Counted from the stretch's first letter, positions 43,903-52,516 are shown. The stretch is DNA of 64,000 nucleotides from a bacterium (GCA_018062085.1 JAGOSY010000002.1:62001-126000), one strand, 5' to 3'. The notes: a model not told the origin generated them from the sequence alone. Numbers and translations are program-made.

Positions 43903-44220
43903 TTACTGAGCAACTAAATCTAAAAGGGCTTGTTTGCCGACGCTGCCGATTAGACGATTCTTTTCTTTGCCGTTTTCGAAAAGAATGATGGTTGGAATCG
44001 ACTGAATTTTATAGGTTTTCGATAGATTCGGATTTTGATCAACGTCGACTTTGAAGACGGCAATGTCTGGTTGGTCTTCAGCGAATGCCTCTACTACTGG
44101 TGCCATTTGATTGCAGGGGCCGCACCATGGTGCCCAAAAGTCTACGACTGCTAGTCTGCTGGTCTGTAGAACGTCTACAGTAAAAGTACTTTCAGTTTGA
44201 TTTTTTACAAGCTTTAACAT
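43903..44220 (-). CDS. trxA: Thioredoxin
   Basis: The 105-residue protein is a normal cytoplasmic thioredoxin: VVDFWAPWCGPCNQMAPVVE (active-site CGPC), VDVDQNPNLSKTYKIQSIPT (cis-Pro) and TIILFENGKEKNRLIG. It reduces protein disulfides using thioredoxin reductase. It lies in the minus-strand operon 44658 to 43657 behind the LRV-repeat gene (24-base gap), driven by the promoter at 44751-44779. It keeps both active-site Cys, unlike the TGA-containing paralogue at 8747-9475. Confidence 0.97.
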   Translation of the reverse strand: MLKLVKNQTESTFTVDVLQTSRLAVVDFWAPWCGPCNQMAPVVEAFAEDQPDIAVFKVDVDQNPNLSKTYKIQSIPTIILFENGKEKNRLIGSVGKQALLDLVAQ

Positions 44221-44244
44221 GTTCTTCGCTCCATTTGCAGGTTC

Positions 44245-44658
44245 TTAAGCTGCCCAAGAGATACTGGCCAAGCGGTTATACGTTCTTCGCGCGCGCTGAG
44301 CCACATAGGGGTTTTCGTCTTCAATTAGTTCTTGTATTAGGTCGAGCGGCAGGGTAGGGTTTTCGGCTAGACCGTAGCGCACATCGACACTGCTGTCGTG
44401 CACTAGTTCATCCAAAATTGGTCTTTGTACTAGTGGATTGAACGATACACCCAGTCGCACTTCGCTGTGCTCATCGTTTAATAGTTTAAGCAAAATTGGC
44501 AGAGGGGTTGAGGGGTTCTCAGCTATTCTTCTGCGAATTAGTGGATCTTGCGAATGGGAAAGGTTTACGACGCAGCCTTCTGAGATGAGTGGATCGCCAG
44601 CGGCGATGTATTGATTGACTAGACTGTTGTTTTTTTCTGACATATTTTCTTCTGACAT
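44245..44658 (-). CDS. Variant leucine-rich (LRV/HEAT-like) repeat protein
   Basis: The 137-residue protein is read from ATG 44658 (GAGGAA seven bases upstream; longer start GTG 44673). It contains about four helical repeats: DPLIRRRIAENPSTPLPILL, VRLGVSFNPLVQRPILDELV, VRYGLAENPTLPLDLIQELI, the pattern VR..lAeNP.lP...l..L of LRV repeats, first described in nitrogen-fixing bacteria with an Fe-S cluster (no Cys cluster is visible here). It heads the operon with thioredoxin and the small protein, suggesting a redox- or protein-binding role. Confidence 0.85.
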   Translation of the reverse strand: MSEENMSEKNNSLVNQYIAAGDPLISEGCVVNLSHSQDPLIRRRIAENPSTPLPILLKLLNDEHSEVRLGVSFNPLVQRPILDELVHDSSVDVRYGLAENPTLPLDLIQELIEDENPYVAQRARRTYNRLASISWAA

Positions 44659-44750
44659 TTTATGATTCCTCACTGTATAGCAGCCGCTAGCAAGGTGAAA
44701 GCTTGCTTCGTTGGCGAGTGGTTTGTCTGGGTTTCTTGGACAATACTATT

Positions 44751-44779
44751 ATAATAGACCGGTCGTCTAGTTCTGTCAA
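44751..44779 (-). promoter_or_regulatory. Sigma70-type promoter with 15-bp operator in the spacer
   Basis: On the minus strand TTGACA (44774-44779) and TATTAT (44751-44756) are 17 bases apart, a near-ideal sigma70 promoter. The spacer holds tagaccggtcgtcta (plus strand 44755-44769), an imperfect inverted repeat with GACCGGTC in its core. The same 15 bases occur at 46752-46766 in the other promoter. A TetR-type repressor binding there would block RNA polymerase. It drives 44658 to 43657 (LRV protein, trxA, small protein). Confidence 0.75.
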
Positions 44780-44857
44780 GATGATCCATCTTTACCTGAG
44801 TATTATTGGTAATAGTGGCAGTAGCAGTATCAGAAGTAGCAGTAGACGTATTTCTTG

Positions 44858-45793
44858 CTACTTAGCTGCTGCTGTCAAAGCATTGCAAGTTCGCTGGGCA
44901 TCTTCTAAGACGTTCTTTCTAGATGGCTGCCAACCAAGCTCGCGGCTTTGCACTCCACGTATGCGCGAATTTGAACCAAGGCCAAAGACAGCAGTGCCAA
45001 ATCCTAGGCTATCTATTGCCTCTTGCACAGGCCATTCCAGTATGTCGGTTTTGAGATTGAGAGCCTTTTTGATTGTCTGCGCTATTTCTTTGAAAGTAAT
45101 TTCGCCGTTCTCGGCGAAGAGAAATAACCCGGCTTGACCTTTTTCAATGGCTTTTAGATACAACTCAGTCAGGTCATCTATGTGAACAGTTGACCAAATA
45201 TTTTCGCCGCGGCCAATACATTTAGCTACTCCACTTTGGCGAGCTTCATTTGCCAAATTAGGTATTTGCTGGCTCTCTGGCTTAATTCCGGAGCCTTTGC
45301 CATAAATTAGGCAGGGGCAGATAACCATACTTGTGATACCGTCTTTGGCGGCGTCTAGCACAAGCTTGTCGATGTCTACTCTAGGTTGCTTTTGTGTGTC
45401 GGGCTTAAACGTACTGCCTGGCTCGTATAGATGATCGTCGAAGATATTTTCGCTGGGTTCACCATTGGCTTGATCTGAAACGATACTTGAGCCACTAGTA
45501 TGAATGAAAATCTTACCGCTGCCCTTAAGCGCTTCAAGAAAAGTTTTTACGGCCTCTTCATTGTCTGAATCGGCAGCATCGATGACGATATCTGCTTCTT
45601 GAGCATGCTTTGTCACCAGTGCAATATCGCCGAGGTCGCCTATGACGGCTTCGATGCCAATGGCCTTGAGTTTGTCTTTGTTTGCCTCTAGGCGAGTCAG
45701 TCCCTTAACCTTGTAGCCTGCTTTGACAAGCCTAGCGGCCACAGAACCACCTATGTATCCTGCTACACCCGTGACAAATACTTGCTTAGCCAT
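44858..45793 (-). CDS. NAD(P)-binding epimerase/dehydratase-type SDR protein
   Basis: The 311-residue protein has a Rossmann start (VFVTGVAGYIGGSVAARLVK), GLTRLEANKDKLKA with VIGDLGD, TSGSSIVSD, and the extended-SDR core KLVLDAAKDGITSMVICPCL with YGKGSG and VHIDDLTELYLKA. The YxxxK is not obvious (the Lys of KQPRVDIDKLVLDA is the nearest), so it may be an atypical or non-catalytic member. Such proteins act on nucleotide sugars or as NAD(P)H-sensing oxidoreductases. It lies 22 bases after the SDR gene and is probably co-transcribed from the 46748 promoter. Confidence 0.9.
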   Translation of the reverse strand: MAKQVFVTGVAGYIGGSVAARLVKAGYKVKGLTRLEANKDKLKAIGIEAVIGDLGDIALVTKHAQEADIVIDAADSDNEEAVKTFLEALKGSGKIFIHTSGSSIVSDQANGEPSENIFDDHLYEPGSTFKPDTQKQPRVDIDKLVLDAAKDGITSMVICPCLIYGKGSGIKPESQQIPNLANEARQSGVAKCIGRGENIWSTVHIDDLTELYLKAIEKGQAGLFLFAENGEITFKEIAQTIKKALNLKTDILEWPVQEAIDSLGFGTAVFGLGSNSRIRGVQSRELGWQPSRKNVLEDAQRTCNALTAAAK

Positions 45794-45815
45794 TTCTTCT
45801 CCTAGTCAAATTTTC

Positions 45816-46577
45816 TTAGCGCAGGCCGCCAGCAATTACCAATGTCTCACCAGTGATCCAAGCTGAGTCGGATGAAGCGAAGAATACAGCGGCAGTAGCA
45901 ATGTCTTTTGGCTGGCCAATGCGACCAAGTGGTGTATCGGCCACTATTTTATTGCGGAAATCCCCTTCAGTCATACCGGCTGCAGCAAGACCTTCTGTCT
46001 CTACCATGCCAGGGTTAATTGAGTTAACTCGAATTTGCTTTGGTCCTAGTTCTTTGGCCAGCGATTTTGTGACCGCATCAACTGCTGCCTTGGTAGCGCT
46101 ATAGACTGAGCCGTATGGCGGAGTAAGGTAACTTACTACTGAGCTGATGTTGATGATGTTGCCACCATCTGGTCCGAAGTGTTTGACTGCTTCTTGGGCA
46201 CTTAGTATTAGACCTAAGACATTGAGGTCAAACATTTTGTGGAAGTGATCTTCAGTTACTGCTTCAATTGGTGCAAACTCATAGCGGCCGGCGTTATTTA
46301 CTAAAATGTCTAGCTTGCCAAACGATTTAATTGCCTGAGCAAATAGACTTTCAATTTCAGCTTTCTTCGCCACGTCAGCTTTGACAGCTACGGCCTTGCC
46401 TCCAGCTTTCTCTATTTCTGCTACCACGGCATCGGCCCCTTCTTTGCTTGAGGCGTAGTTGACGATAACAGCGGCGCCTTCGGCAGCTAGGTGTTTGGCT
46501 ATAGATGCTCCGATGCCTTTTGAGGCACCAGTAACAATGGCGACTTTGCCTTCTAATTTGCCTGCTAGTTTATTCAC
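45816..46577 (-). CDS. Short-chain dehydrogenase/reductase (FabG-like)
   Basis: The 253-residue protein is a classical SDR: VAIVTGASKGIGASIAKHLA (cofactor), DILVNNAGRY, NIINISSVVSYL and the catalytic YSATKAAVDAVTKSLAKEL, then VNSINPGMVETEG and a C-terminal GETLVIAGG. It would reduce or oxidise keto/hydroxy compounds with NADP(H). The family name often given (3-oxoacyl-ACP reductase or glucose dehydrogenase) does not fix the substrate. First gene of an operon with 44858-45793, under the operator-bearing promoter at 46748-46777, which links it with the thioredoxin operon. Confidence 0.95.
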   Translation of the reverse strand: MNKLAGKLEGKVAIVTGASKGIGASIAKHLAAEGAAVIVNYASSKEGADAVVAEIEKAGGKAVAVKADVAKKAEIESLFAQAIKSFGKLDILVNNAGRYEFAPIEAVTEDHFHKMFDLNVLGLILSAQEAVKHFGPDGGNIINISSVVSYLTPPYGSVYSATKAAVDAVTKSLAKELGPKQIRVNSINPGMVETEGLAAAGMTEGDFRNKIVADTPLGRIGQPKDIATAAVFFASSDSAWITGETLVIAGGLR

Positions 46578-46747
46578 GATTTATCCCTATTTGCTGGTTG
46601 CTACTTTTGTGCCATCGTGCTGCTGATTGAAATACCAAGCAACAAAGTAAGTGAATTGAAGGTCTGTTTCTTGCTGTTCGTGACTGCCTCGTTTATCATC
46701 ACTGCTTAGATTGGAAGCTCAACTTTAACCATGTTGGTACCAATCTA

Positions 46748-46777
46748 ATATTAGACCGGTCGTCTAAGAAGTGTCAA
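46748..46777 (-). promoter_or_regulatory. Sigma70-type promoter with the same 15-bp operator
   Basis: On the minus strand TTGACA (46772-46777) and TAATAT (46748-46753) are 18 bases apart, and between them is the identical 15-base operator (tagaccggtcgtcta on the plus strand, 46752-46766). It serves the SDR-epimerase operon; the start of transcription is about 160 bases before the SDR start. The core GACCGGTC resembles the boxes bound by LmrA/YxaF-type TetR repressors (from memory). The plus-strand gene at 46799 begins next to it. Confidence 0.75.
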
Positions 46778-46798
46778 CCCTTTTCATAGGTTTTGTTC

Positions 46799-47698
46799 AT
46801 GAGCCGTATTCTCGTGGTTGGCTGTGTTTCATTTGATACCGTGCATTTGGAGCTGTCAGGACCAGATGCAGCTTTAGAGTCTGGTTCCAACGCTGGTTGT
46901 GATTCTAAGTCTTCTCAGAGGCGCACTATCAAGACAATTGGTGGAGCTGGTCTATATACAGCCCTGGCGGCAGCTAAAGTCGGTGCCGAAGTCACTTTAT
47001 TTGCGCCAAAGCCTTCACCTATGCCTGATTTGCTCAAGCCTGTAGAGGCTATGCTCACTTGGGTGGGCCCCGAGATAGCTATTGAGCACATGCCAACCCT
47101 TGAAATTATTCACCATGGTCACGACCGCGCCACTCTACTCAATGCTTCTTGGGGGGCTGAACATCTGCTTCAGCCTGAAGCTTTGCGTCATTTGGTTGCT
47201 GAGCATTTTGATATTACTCATATTGCCGCACTGAGTAGCCCGGCTAGGCAGCTTGAGTTTATGACCTTTCTCAAAGCCATCAAGGCTAATCAAGTCATTT
47301 CAGTTGGCACCTATGCTCGGGCAATTGTCGCTGATAGCGCCACCGTCAGTGAGCTTGTAGCCGGGAGTGATGCTTTCTTTATGAATCAGAACGAGGCCAA
47401 TCTTTTGTTTGGCACTGTCCCAATTGAGCCGAAAGAGTATCAGCTGATATTTGTCACCGCTGGTGGTGACGGTGTCAATTTATATACCACTGACTCCGAG
47501 GGCGTTCAACATGAAAGCATAGAAGCCGAAGTGGTAGATGTAATTGATCCTACTGGGGCTGGAGATTCGTTCTGTGGGGCAGCACTGGCAGGCTTGACTA
47601 TTTATATCAATCCAGTGGCCGCAGCTCAAGTTGGCGCACTGGTTGCTTCAAAGAGTATTGAATACGAAGGACCGTCAATCTATTTTGTAGAAGACTGA
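46799..47698 (+). CDS. PfkB-family sugar/nucleoside kinase
   Basis: The 299-residue protein (ATG 46799; the frame is open from TTG 46793) has the PfkB features: RILVVGCVSFDTVHLELSGP at the start, IKTIGGAGLYTALAAAKVGA, MNQNEANLLFG, and the ATP/anion-hole motif IDPTGAGDSFCGAALAG with the catalytic Asp. It phosphorylates a sugar, nucleoside or small molecule with ATP; substrate unknown. There is an extra Ser-rich insertion after the first strand. It lies divergent from the operator-controlled SDR operon and overlaps 47680-48345 by 19 bases at the tail. Confidence 0.93.
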   Translation: MSRILVVGCVSFDTVHLELSGPDAALESGSNAGCDSKSSQRRTIKTIGGAGLYTALAAAKVGAEVTLFAPKPSPMPDLLKPVEAMLTWVGPEIAIEHMPTLEIIHHGHDRATLLNASWGAEHLLQPEALRHLVAEHFDITHIAALSSPARQLEFMTFLKAIKANQVISVGTYARAIVADSATVSELVAGSDAFFMNQNEANLLFGTVPIEPKEYQLIFVTAGGDGVNLYTTDSEGVQHESIEAEVVDVIDPTGAGDSFCGAALAGLTIYINPVAAAQVGALVASKSIEYEGPSIYFVED

Positions 47699-48345
47699 GT
47701 TTTAGAAGGGTTCGTTTTCGAAGACTTAGATTTCTGAGACTTAGCTCTTTGTTCTTGGTCGTACTTAAGTCGGCTTGCCTTCAGTGCTTTCAAAATGCTG
47801 ATTAGATTTTCGTTTTCAGGAATATGTGTTTTTGCATAGTGAAAATTGGTGAATATCCACTGACCCTTGACGAATTTAATTTCTGGTATCACTGCTGGAA
47901 CTTTACTTTTCTTGCCGTCTGACAGGTCAAATACCTCTACCCAATAACTTTTGCCTTTCGGAATTACTTTGCCAGCAAGATAGCGTGTTGGCGTTTCTTG
48001 GCCGTTAATATAGGGGTCAAAATCAAGGCCGACAATCTCACCTGGCACTTTGGCCGATTCCACCAAATCTTCCTTTAGCATTGCTAGAAGCTCCGGGCTG
48101 AATGAGCTGGCTCTGACTTTTAGTATGCGTTCGTTGCTTGGCACTGGTACGTTCTTTGTCATTTCTGGAATGTACCAAGTGTAGAACGACTGCACAAAAC
48201 CTTTGCCGCTCAGTGCTGATTGCGCTTGGGCGCTTTCTGCAGTTACTAGCACAGTTACTAGACCCGCTGTAAGTATCACAAGCAAGGCTAGGCTGAAGTA
48301 GGCAAGTCGGCTAAGCGATTTCTTGATGCTCACAGATATTTCCAT
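47680..48345 (-). CDS. Membrane-anchored or exported protein, DUF3828-like
   Basis: The 221-residue protein has a hydrophobic N-terminal segment (LAYFSLALLVILTAGLVTVL, possible cleavage near AQAQS). The middle (VQSFYTWYIPEMTKN, then LLAMLKEDLVESAK, LAGKVIPKGKSYWVEVFDLS and GQWIFTNFHYAKTH) looks like DUF3828, a small NTF2-like fold, by eye. The C-terminus is Lys/Ser-rich (QRAKSQKSKSSKTNPSKTQS). Function unknown. It ends within the last codons of the pfkB-like gene (19-base convergent overlap) and is preceded by corA at 48362 (16-base gap), same strand. Confidence 0.78.
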   Translation of the reverse strand: MEISVSIKKSLSRLAYFSLALLVILTAGLVTVLVTAESAQAQSALSGKGFVQSFYTWYIPEMTKNVPVPSNERILKVRASSFSPELLAMLKEDLVESAKVPGEIVGLDFDPYINGQETPTRYLAGKVIPKGKSYWVEVFDLSDGKKSKVPAVIPEIKFVKGQWIFTNFHYAKTHIPENENLISILKALKASRLKYDQEQRAKSQKSKSSKTNPSKTQSSTK

Positions 48346-48361
48346 ATAGTTTTAGAGGCAA

Positions 48362-49432
48362 TTATTCAAGTTCAATGTGGCCATTGAATTTGAGCCAGAA
48401 AAGCAGACTTCCTGAAACACAGAACATTAGAAGAAGACAGAAGTAATAGCCAAAGGCTGCGTGCACTTCTGGTATTGCGAAATTCATGCCGTATATTCCA
48501 GCTATCAAACTTGGTGGCAAGAACAACGTGGCAATCATTGTCAAAATGGTGGTGGTCTTATTTGTGCGCAGACTCAAACCTGAGACATAGACATCCATAA
48601 GGTTGTAAGACATCGCTCTGTATGTTTCAAATAGGCGAATCACCGCTGCTGCTTCATCTTTGCGATAGCCAATTTGTATTTTGCCTTTTTCGCTCATCAG
48701 TGGGTTCTGCGAACGCTCAAGGGCCAGTAGAACGGTTTCGATGGGCCAGACTTGGTTGAGGAAAATCCAAATTAACTGCTGTGCCCTGTTGATCAATTCC
48801 AACTCGTGCTTGCCTGGTTTGAGAATGATTTTATTTTGAATTTCTTCGAGTCTGGTGCCGCCTAATTTAAGTAGTTCAACATAGCTGTTAATTACATCTT
48901 CAATCAACTCAGTGGCCAATATGTCGACAGTGTTATTGGCAAAGTATTCTCCTTTTTCTTGGAGTTTATGACTAACCATTGTGAAGGCACTGTCGTGGCT
49001 AAACTGTCTTGTAATCAAGACTTTTTCAGCCATGAAGAAGTTGATGCTCTCAATGGCATCAACTCGTTCTGTTATTGAGGGGCGGGCAAGCGTCCAAAAG
49101 ATGCCGTTGTGAAAATCTTCGTAAAAAGAGCCTTTGTGAGGGCCGCGCAGTAACTTCTTTTGCTCGTCAGTGAGGTCAAGAAAGTCACTGAGGTGCTTCC
49201 AGAACTCATCACCTAATGAGCCAGAGAGGTGCAGCCAGACAAAGTCTTTTTCGTTGCGCTTTACGGCAAGATCTTCAAAGTCAAAAAAACCGGCTTCCGC
49301 TAGGCCACATTGATCTTGGCAATGCAGCTTGGTGCGCAGCTCCATGGTCTCTGGTAGGCAGGGTTCAAGGGCTAAGGTTCCCTGCGAGAAAGCCAATCTT
49401 CCATGGCTAAAAGGCAATTCTTTCACTGACAT
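48362..49432 (-). CDS. corA: CorA-family magnesium/metal ion transporter
   Basis: The 356-residue protein has a large N-terminal cytoplasmic domain (FVWLHLSGSLGDEFWKHLSD, GIFWTLARPSITER), a long helix (RLEEIQNKIILKPGKHELEL), and two C-terminal membrane helices with the signature YGMNF between: TTTILTMIATLFLPPSLIAG-IYGMNFAIPEVH-AFGYYFCLLLMFCVSGSLLFW. The GMN motif selects divalent metals. Homopentameric channel for Mg2+ or, as in ZntB, zinc. It precedes 47680-48345 and the two may be co-transcribed. Confidence 0.95.
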   Translation of the reverse strand: MSVKELPFSHGRLAFSQGTLALEPCLPETMELRTKLHCQDQCGLAEAGFFDFEDLAVKRNEKDFVWLHLSGSLGDEFWKHLSDFLDLTDEQKKLLRGPHKGSFYEDFHNGIFWTLARPSITERVDAIESINFFMAEKVLITRQFSHDSAFTMVSHKLQEKGEYFANNTVDILATELIEDVINSYVELLKLGGTRLEEIQNKIILKPGKHELELINRAQQLIWIFLNQVWPIETVLLALERSQNPLMSEKGKIQIGYRKDEAAAVIRLFETYRAMSYNLMDVYVSGLSLRTNKTTTILTMIATLFLPPSLIAGIYGMNFAIPEVHAAFGYYFCLLLMFCVSGSLLFWLKFNGHIELE

Positions 49433-49498
49433 CCTCAGATAAGGGCGAAGTGAAAATATAATGGCAGAAAAGATCTACTGACAATTTGCTGTATGCAA

Positions 49499-50917
49499 TT
49501 ACCAGGTGGCAACGAAACCATCTCGTGGCCCCATCATTCTTTGCAGGTATTGCTGAGAAACTGGCTTGAAGTGCTGAGTATTCTTTCTATCAGGATCGCC
49601 AAGAATATATTTGCCATTGGCGTCACGTCCGGCGATATAAATGTAGTGTGGGTTGCCTGTATGAGGGTTAATTACTTTGGCTACGGCTGAGTGGCCCTTA
49701 TCTAGTTCGCGATTGAGGTCGCGCATGGCTTGGTCGCCAACATTGCCAATGCCGTAGTCGTATGGTTTTGCCTCTAAGCCGGTTTGTCTCATCTGACCCG
49801 CTAGGGTTTCCAGGGTGCCGCGGTAACCGATTCCATTTGTTTTAGTGAGATCTTTGAGGGCTTGAGATTCGCGGCCGTGAACTATGGGGCGCCCTAGGCG
49901 GTGATCGGCTTTGGCCATTCCTACAGCGAATGCTGCACAGCTATAAGCGTCATCTTGACGGGTGTAGAACTTAGAGATATCACTGACCGAGCGCACGGCA
50001 CCTGGGTTAACATCGGTTCTGCTGTCAGTGCGGCTATCGCCTTGATTGTCCCCTTCCTTTTTTCTCCATGGAATAATCACGGGTTCTTTAGGCTGTTTTT
50101 CGGGTTCTACCGACAAATCAGGACGACGTTTTGGCAGTGGCACGTTTTCTGGCAAGGTAGTTCTCTCTTCAGGAACCGGAGCTACTTTGTCTTTTTTCGG
50201 TGTAATTTCTGCTGGTGGCTGCACTTCCGCCTTAGGCTTATCAGCTTGATTTGGCAGCTTAGTGTCAGTCTGGCTGAATTTTGAGATTGTGCTGTCTTTT
50301 TCGTTTGCAGTCCACCAGTCGCCAGAATAGCTAGCTTTGCTGCCGTTCTTATTGCGCTGTTGTTCAATTTCACCATTGCGCTCGACAGCGCGTAAGACTG
50401 GATGAGATTTACCTTGGGCATCGGTGCTCGAAAGTTGTAGTAAATGTACGTTTTTGCCAGCGTCTAGGCTGGCAATTTCAAAGTTGCGAGCCTTTCCGCC
50501 ATCGTTTAAGGTAACGTGTACACGACCATCTTTGCCTTTTTCTCCATCTTTGTAGATAGTCGTCATGGCGTCCATCTTTTGCTTGATGCTAGCTTCTGGC
50601 GATTCGAGGGCTTTTTTGGCGTTCTCAATGCGCTGCTCTTTAGTCAATTCTGTTGGCTTTAGTGCGTCGCTTACAGGTTGAGACTTATCTGCCCCGGGGG
50701 TGAGCTGGTCGGCCGGCTTGTTTATCTTGAAATCTTGCCAACCTTGCAGGGTCAGGCTTGGCATGTCGCTGGTTGTTTTTCCTGGATCGGCAGGTCTATA
50801 TGGTTTTAGCAGTTCTACTCTGTCAACATTCGAAAGCGTGCTGTCGTCGGCACCTTGATTGGCGTCTAGCTTCTTTTCTGGGGCTTGCGCTGGCTGGTCT
50901 AGGGGTTTGACGCTCAT
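49499..50917 (-). CDS. Protein with C-terminal C39-like cysteine peptidase domain
   Basis: The start is ATG 50917 (GAGGAAG four bases upstream), giving 472 residues; the frame is open to 51043. The N-terminal 300 residues are mostly disordered (Pro, Lys, Asp, Gln) with small ordered pieces such as GRVHVTLNDGGKARNFEIAS. The last 150 residues look like a C39-like papain fold: YTRQDDAYSCAAFAVGMAKA (Cys nucleophile), HGRESQALKDLTK, GNPHYIYIAGRD (His), YILGDPDRKNTQ (Asp). It would cut a peptide or act as an amidase. KPYRPADP near the N-terminus matches the QPYRLDQP of 39884. No signal peptide. Confidence 0.83.
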   Translation of the reverse strand: MSVKPLDQPAQAPEKKLDANQGADDSTLSNVDRVELLKPYRPADPGKTTSDMPSLTLQGWQDFKINKPADQLTPGADKSQPVSDALKPTELTKEQRIENAKKALESPEASIKQKMDAMTTIYKDGEKGKDGRVHVTLNDGGKARNFEIASLDAGKNVHLLQLSSTDAQGKSHPVLRAVERNGEIEQQRNKNGSKASYSGDWWTANEKDSTISKFSQTDTKLPNQADKPKAEVQPPAEITPKKDKVAPVPEERTTLPENVPLPKRRPDLSVEPEKQPKEPVIIPWRKKEGDNQGDSRTDSRTDVNPGAVRSVSDISKFYTRQDDAYSCAAFAVGMAKADHRLGRPIVHGRESQALKDLTKTNGIGYRGTLETLAGQMRQTGLEAKPYDYGIGNVGDQAMRDLNRELDKGHSAVAKVINPHTGNPHYIYIAGRDANGKYILGDPDRKNTQHFKPVSQQYLQRMMGPRDGFVATW

Positions 50918-51096
50918 TGGCTTCCTCGGACAAATGCAAGAGTGAATGGTTGCTAACGTAGTGATAGTATGACTTTGGCCGTGAAAAAGACGTGAAAGAT
51001 TGACCCTCGTTGAATTTAAGCGTTTTGCCCTTGGTCTTAACAATTTTCTGGGCTATCTAGTAAGCTAACTGCAGTCAATATTCGTTTGGGGATGTC

Positions 51097-51330
51097 ATGT
51101 CGCTTCAGAAAATCAAAGATGCCATAGCTAATCAGAAGATGATTTGTCCCGAGTGCAAGAAACCAATTCAGAAGTGGGAAAAGTATGCTGAAACAATTGA
51201 CGCTGTGCGCGATGGCTTTAACATAATCGAGATTGACTCAAATGCCTCGCGGGTGACACTCACCTGTGGTAATGCCCCCTGTGCATGGAAAGAACGCTCT
51301 GAATATTGGATTGAATACATTATTGATTAG
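51097..51330 (+). CDS. Small zinc-ribbon-like protein
   Basis: The 77-residue protein (ATG 51097, GGGGA upstream) has two Cys pairs, CPECKK near residue 18 and CGNAPC near residue 57, spaced like a zinc ribbon. The rest is MSLQKIKDAIANQK, a helix, and a beta segment with DGFNIIEIDSNASRVTLT and WKERSEYWIEY. It could bind nucleic acid or protein. Family not named. It stands alone, divergent from the C39-like gene. Confidence 0.75.
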   Translation: MSLQKIKDAIANQKMICPECKKPIQKWEKYAETIDAVRDGFNIIEIDSNASRVTLTCGNAPCAWKERSEYWIEYIID

Positions 51331-51588
51331 TTTCCTGTTAACGGGAGTTCTAGTCGTTGTTTGAATGGCTTGAACGAATTGAACGCTTCGTACCAACTGA
51401 ATGAATAATATTCGCAAGTCGTGACCGACTGGTGACCAGGTAGATGAAGCAACCAAGAAAGATTAACTAACTGCGTAATCACCACACTGATAAGGGTATT
51501 GGCTGGTTGCCAGTAGGTGGGGTCTCCTCTAACATTCTGCTCAGATGATCTAATTTGATCTTATTTGACAGGCTGAAGGAGGCATTTC

Positions 51589-52491
51589 TTGGCAGTATCC
51601 GACGAACCAAAACAGGTATTTCTTGGTGGAGCTTGCGGACTGACTACCTGGCGCACAGACATCACTATTCCATTGATGGAAGCTGCTGGGGTCACGTATC
51701 ACAATCCCCAGATGCCCTTAGGGGCCTGGAAAGAAGACGACCAGTTCGATGAAATGCGGCGCAAAGACGAATGCCTGGTGCAGTTATTTGTCATCAATGG
51801 TGATACCAGAGGTGTGGCCTCTGTGGCAGAAGTCGCTTACTTAATCGGTGCGCGCAAGCCTGTTGCAATTGTCATGGAAGATATTAAAGCCAAAGCCAAT
51901 GTCTACGGTTCTGTGATTGATTCTGTGCAAGCTGACGATCTCAATCGTGGTCGTATTTATGTGCGGGCCATGGCCGATCGCCATAATGTACCGATTTTTA
52001 CTGATATTGCTGAAGGCACCCAGCATTGTATTGCCCTAGTTAAGAGCCTAGAAGGTTCGCTCACGCTGTCGCAAGTCAATGCTGCCCTGAGTGAAGTAAA
52101 GTTTGGCAATCATGTATTTCAGACTGAGGAGACCATGGGTGGCTTCCATATCTGGATTACAGCCATGGAGAAGTGTACCTATACTGGTGAACCGTCATTG
52201 CAAGAAGGACGCCGCTGGTTCGTGTCTACTAGCTGCACGCCATCTGATGTGGTGCGCACTGCTTTTAAGGCTGTGGCCACTTGGGCTGAGCATGAGACTC
52301 GTGAAGAATTTAAATATAAGGGTGTGCGGGTTTTTAGCCCCCATCTGGAACTGAATAATTTGGTTGATCGTGGAGTTGGTAGCTCGTCTGCTAGTAGGAG
52401 TGCCAGTACTTCGTTTGAAGACGCTCCGGGTAAGCCTCCAACAGCTGATGCTTCAGCGCGCCCGAAGTCAGGTCAACCCTGCTCAGTCTAG
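51589..52491 (+). CDS. Nucleoside 2-deoxyribosyltransferase-like protein, two-domain
   Basis: The start is TTG 51589, decided by a perfect AAGGAGG six bases upstream. The N-terminal 130 residues match NDT-like folds: QVFLGGACGLTTWRTDITIP, then YHNPQMPLGAWKEDD, and LVQLFVINGDTRGVASVAEV, with AYLIGARKPVAIVMED, a Rossmann-like site for the nucleoside ribose. The C-terminal part (VFQTEETMGGFHIWITAMEK, SLQEGRRWFVSTSCTPSDVV) forms a second domain I cannot name. It ends in a Ser-rich tail. Its stop lies in a tandem repeat leading to the 2OG oxygenase gene, probably one operon. It would handle modified nucleosides or nucleotide cofactors. Confidence 0.83.
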   Translation: MAVSDEPKQVFLGGACGLTTWRTDITIPLMEAAGVTYHNPQMPLGAWKEDDQFDEMRRKDECLVQLFVINGDTRGVASVAEVAYLIGARKPVAIVMEDIKAKANVYGSVIDSVQADDLNRGRIYVRAMADRHNVPIFTDIAEGTQHCIALVKSLEGSLTLSQVNAALSEVKFGNHVFQTEETMGGFHIWITAMEKCTYTGEPSLQEGRRWFVSTSCTPSDVVRTAFKAVATWAEHETREEFKYKGVRVFSPHLELNNLVDRGVGSSSASRSASTSFEDAPGKPPTADASARPKSGQPCSV

Positions 52492-52516
52492 GTGCAGTCT
52501 AGGTGCAGTTTAAGTG
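52484..52516 (+). repeat. Three 11-bp tandem repeats at a stop-start junction
   Basis: The unit cagtctaggtg occurs at 52484-52494 and 52495-52505, and as cagtttaagtg at 52506-52516. The first copy contains the TAG stop of the upstream gene; the GTG at the end of the third copy is the start of the downstream gene. Copy-number change would alter spacing between the two genes. Confidence 0.9.
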
